This document shows positions 49,012 to 50,360 of a DNA stretch of 50,360 nt, one piece after another (position 1 is the stretch's first letter; each line of letters begins with the position of its first letter). The stretch is from JAKQHY01 sp034429475 (GTDB lineage: Bacteria > Chloroflexota > Anaerolineae > B4-G1 > SLSP01). The DNA is taken from the NCBI GenBank assembly GCA_034429475.1, contig DAOUGD010000242.1, forward strand, positions 1 through 50,360. Direction: 5' to 3'. Position numbers and translations under genes: made by a program. Under the pieces are notes generated by a model. That model was not told the origin of the DNA and did not search any database. It was given only the letters and a program-made list of their open reading frames with translations.

Positions 49012-50289
49012 CTACCCCATCACCTGCACCAGATGGTAGCTCTTTTTGCCCTTGCGCAGCACCACGAACTGGCCCTCGATGGCGTCCGCCAGGGTGACGG
49101 CCTGATCCGCGCTCGCGGCCTGGACGTTGTTGACGTAGACGCCGCCGTTGTCAATGAGCCGGCGCGCCTCGCCCTTCGATTTGGTCAGCCCCGCGTCCAC
49201 CAGCACGTCCACCAGCGGCTTACCCGCGCCTTCGAAGGCGGCTTTAGCGACCTGGCTCGACGGCGCCTCGCTGAAGATGTCGCCCAACTCGGCGGCGCTC
49301 AGCCCGGCGAGGTCGCCGCCGAACAGGGCTTGCGACGCCTGCTCGGCCTTCGCCAGCGCCGTCTCGTCGTGAACCATCGCCGTCATGATCCGGGCGAGCG
49401 TGCGCTGCGCTTCCCGCTGTTCCGGCTGCGTCGCTACCTTGTGCGCCATTTCGGCGATTTCGTCGCGCGTCATCCAGGTGAAGTGCTTGAGGTCGTCAAT
49501 CACGTCGGCGTCGTCGCGGTTGAGCCAGTACTGGTAGAAGCGGTACGGCGACGTGTTCTTGGCGTCCAGGAAGATCGTCCCCTTCTCCGATTTGCCGAGC
49601 TTCGAGCCGTCGGCGTTGGTGACGAGGGGGTAGACGAGGCCGTAGGCGCGCGCGCCGCGCATCCGGCGCATCAATTCCACGCCTGCCGTGATGTTGCCCC
49701 ACTGGTCGCTGCCGCCGGACTGCATCGTGCAGCCGTAGCGGTCGTGAAGTTGCACGAAGTCGTAGGCTTGCAGCAGCATGTAGCTGAACTCCGTGTACGA
49801 GATGCCCTCCTCGCGTTCCAGCCGCGACTTGACGGAATCTTTCGTCACCATGTAGTTGACGCTAAAGTGCTTGCCCACGTCGCGCAGGAAGTCCATCAGC
49901 GAAATCTGGCACAGCCAGTCGGCGTTGTTGACGATGCGCGCCGGGTTGCTCTTGACCTCGAAGTCAAGGAAGCGTTCTAACTGCGGCTTGACGGCCTCCA
50001 GGTTGGCCTGCACCTGCTCCAATGTCAACAACTGCCGCTCGCTCGACTTGCCGCTCGGATCGCCAATCATCCCCGTGCCGCCGCCGGCCAGCGCGATGGG
50101 CGAATGGCCGAAGCGCTGCATCCGCGCCAGCCCCATCAGCGTCATCAAGTTGCCGATTTGCAGGCTGTCCGCCGTCGGGTCAAATCCGATGTAGACGGTC
50201 ACTTTCTCCTTCGCCAACACCTCCGGCGCCCCTTCCGTAAAACTATGCACCAGCCCACGCCACTGAAATTCTTCAAAGATGTTTGTCAT
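49012..50289 (-). CDS. tyrS: Tyrosyl-tRNA synthetase
   Basis: A 425-residue class I synthetase. It has YIGFDPTADSLQIGNLM (the HIGH counterpart reads QIGN), tyrosine-pocket residues in LLQAYDFVQLHDRYGC and GSDQWGNITAG, KLGKSEKG (KMSKS counterpart) and a C-terminal S4 RNA-binding domain (KPLVDVLVDAGLTKSKGEAR, RRLIDNGGVYVNN). Full length. An AGGAGACAT-type site precedes the ATG. The 71 bases of upstream sequence in the window hold two small palindromes. No T-box can be judged because the region is cut. Confidence 0.96.
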   Translation of the reverse strand: MTNIFEEFQWRGLVHSFTEGAPEVLAKEKVTVYIGFDPTADSLQIGNLMTLMGLARMQRFGHSPIALAGGGTGMIGDPSGKSSERQLLTLEQVQANLEAVKPQLERFLDFEVKSNPARIVNNADWLCQISLMDFLRDVGKHFSVNYMVTKDSVKSRLEREEGISYTEFSYMLLQAYDFVQLHDRYGCTMQSGGSDQWGNITAGVELMRRMRGARAYGLVYPLVTNADGSKLGKSEKGTIFLDAKNTSPYRFYQYWLNRDDADVIDDLKHFTWMTRDEIAEMAHKVATQPEQREAQRTLARIMTAMVHDETALAKAEQASQALFGGDLAGLSAAELGDIFSEAPSSQVAKAAFEGAGKPLVDVLVDAGLTKSKGEARRLIDNGGVYVNNVQAASADQAVTLADAIEGQFVVLRKGKKSYHLVQVMG

Positions 50290-50306
50290 AATGTCTCCTC
50301 AGAATA

Positions 50307-50320
50307 GCCGCTAAAGCGGC
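50307..50320. repeat. Small TTTA-loop hairpin upstream of tyrS
   Basis: GCCGCTAAAGCGGC (on the minus strand GCCGCTTTAGCGGC), a 5-bp stem with a TTTA loop, like the hairpins at 27-40 and 41233-41246. Confidence 0.5.
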
Positions 50321-50336
50321 GGATTAAAAGGATGTA

Positions 50337-50360
50337 TTTTCGCGGGCGGTACACCGCCCG
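50337..50360. repeat. 34-bp palindromic repeat (copy B, cut by window end)
   Basis: TTTTCGCGGGCGGT followed by ACACCGCCCG. It aligns with the 35965-35998 palindrome with A to G in the left arm, T to C at the paired position in the right arm and GT to AC at the centre. The last arm continues beyond the window. Confidence 0.65.

Noticed and set aside
50290..50360. T-box or other tRNA-sensing leader of tyrS
   Set aside because: Only 71 upstream bases are visible and they contain short palindromes but no T-box sequence.

Overview
The window reads as a chromosomal segment of a bacterium of moderately high GC content, most likely a member of the Chloroflexota (Anaerolineae-like). This placement is inferred from protein style, with no database search. 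The cues are lipoproteins with Pro/Thr-rich linkers, secreted proteins with a YLPLV/LPLVYR motif, a DUF5679-like zinc ribbon fused to topoisomerase I, SpoIIE-free YabE-ksgA synteny, and frequent TTG/GTG starts. Coding density is high. Nothing looks like a prophage, a complete IS or a CRISPR array, and I saw no tRNA.

Layout. 1-352: repeat-rich intergenic DNA with a MITE-like element. 353-4120 (+): tight four-gene run of acylphosphatase, FecR-like membrane protein, HypE-like AIR-synthase protein and membrane metallophosphoesterase. 4139-4522: RNase P RNA. 4562-7802 (+): orphan OmpR-type response regulator, the rpsF-ssb-rpsR operon and a parvulin-type foldase. 7866-10085 (-): RelA/SpoT. 10339-28930: a surface-glycan/cell-envelope locus. 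It holds two MurJ-type flippases, two alkaline-phosphatase-superfamily enzymes, a polyprenyl glycosylphosphotransferase, two glycosyltransferases, two methyltransferases, an epimerase, a sulfotransferase, a DUF2142 membrane protein, a TolB-like lipoprotein and a well-expressed-looking secreted repeat protein. 29097-31943 (+): minC-minD-minE plus a RodA-like SEDS protein. 32100-36702: gltX, rsmA (ksgA), a YabE-like 3D-domain protein, SRP RNA and an FmdB-type zinc ribbon. 36806-41185 (+): a 1459-residue secreted protein with a vWA domain split by an inserted domain, followed by six invasin-like Ig repeats. 41384-50289 (-): mutS2, a lipoprotein, topA, a small lipoprotein coupled to a higBA toxin-antitoxin pair, a YkgJ-type cysteine-cluster protein and tyrS.

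How parts fit together. The minus-strand operon from 20953 to 13641 looks like a lipid-linked glycan assembly line: the PglC/WbaP-type transferase primes, GT4 enzymes extend, and methyl and sulfo groups decorate. The MurJ-type proteins would flip the product, and the neighbouring secreted protein at 21033-22586 is a plausible glycan carrier or surface-layer component. The Min proteins and the RodA-like protein link division-site placement with envelope growth.

The most notable structural signals are: (i) a topA leader in which a 9-bp hairpin plus T tract sits between a strong Shine-Dalgarno sequence and the ATG; (ii) a vWA domain split by about 330 residues; (iii) a palindromic repeat whose two copies differ by a compensatory base-pair change; (iv) several enzymes with altered catalytic residues (sulfatase-like Thr, epimerase Tyr to His, RodA QPSE/QPDLG changes, metallophosphoesterase lacking GNH); (v) a C9 tract just after the signal peptide of the surface protein gene. 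None of these proves a new system. The best candidate for one is the glycan/surface-protein locus.
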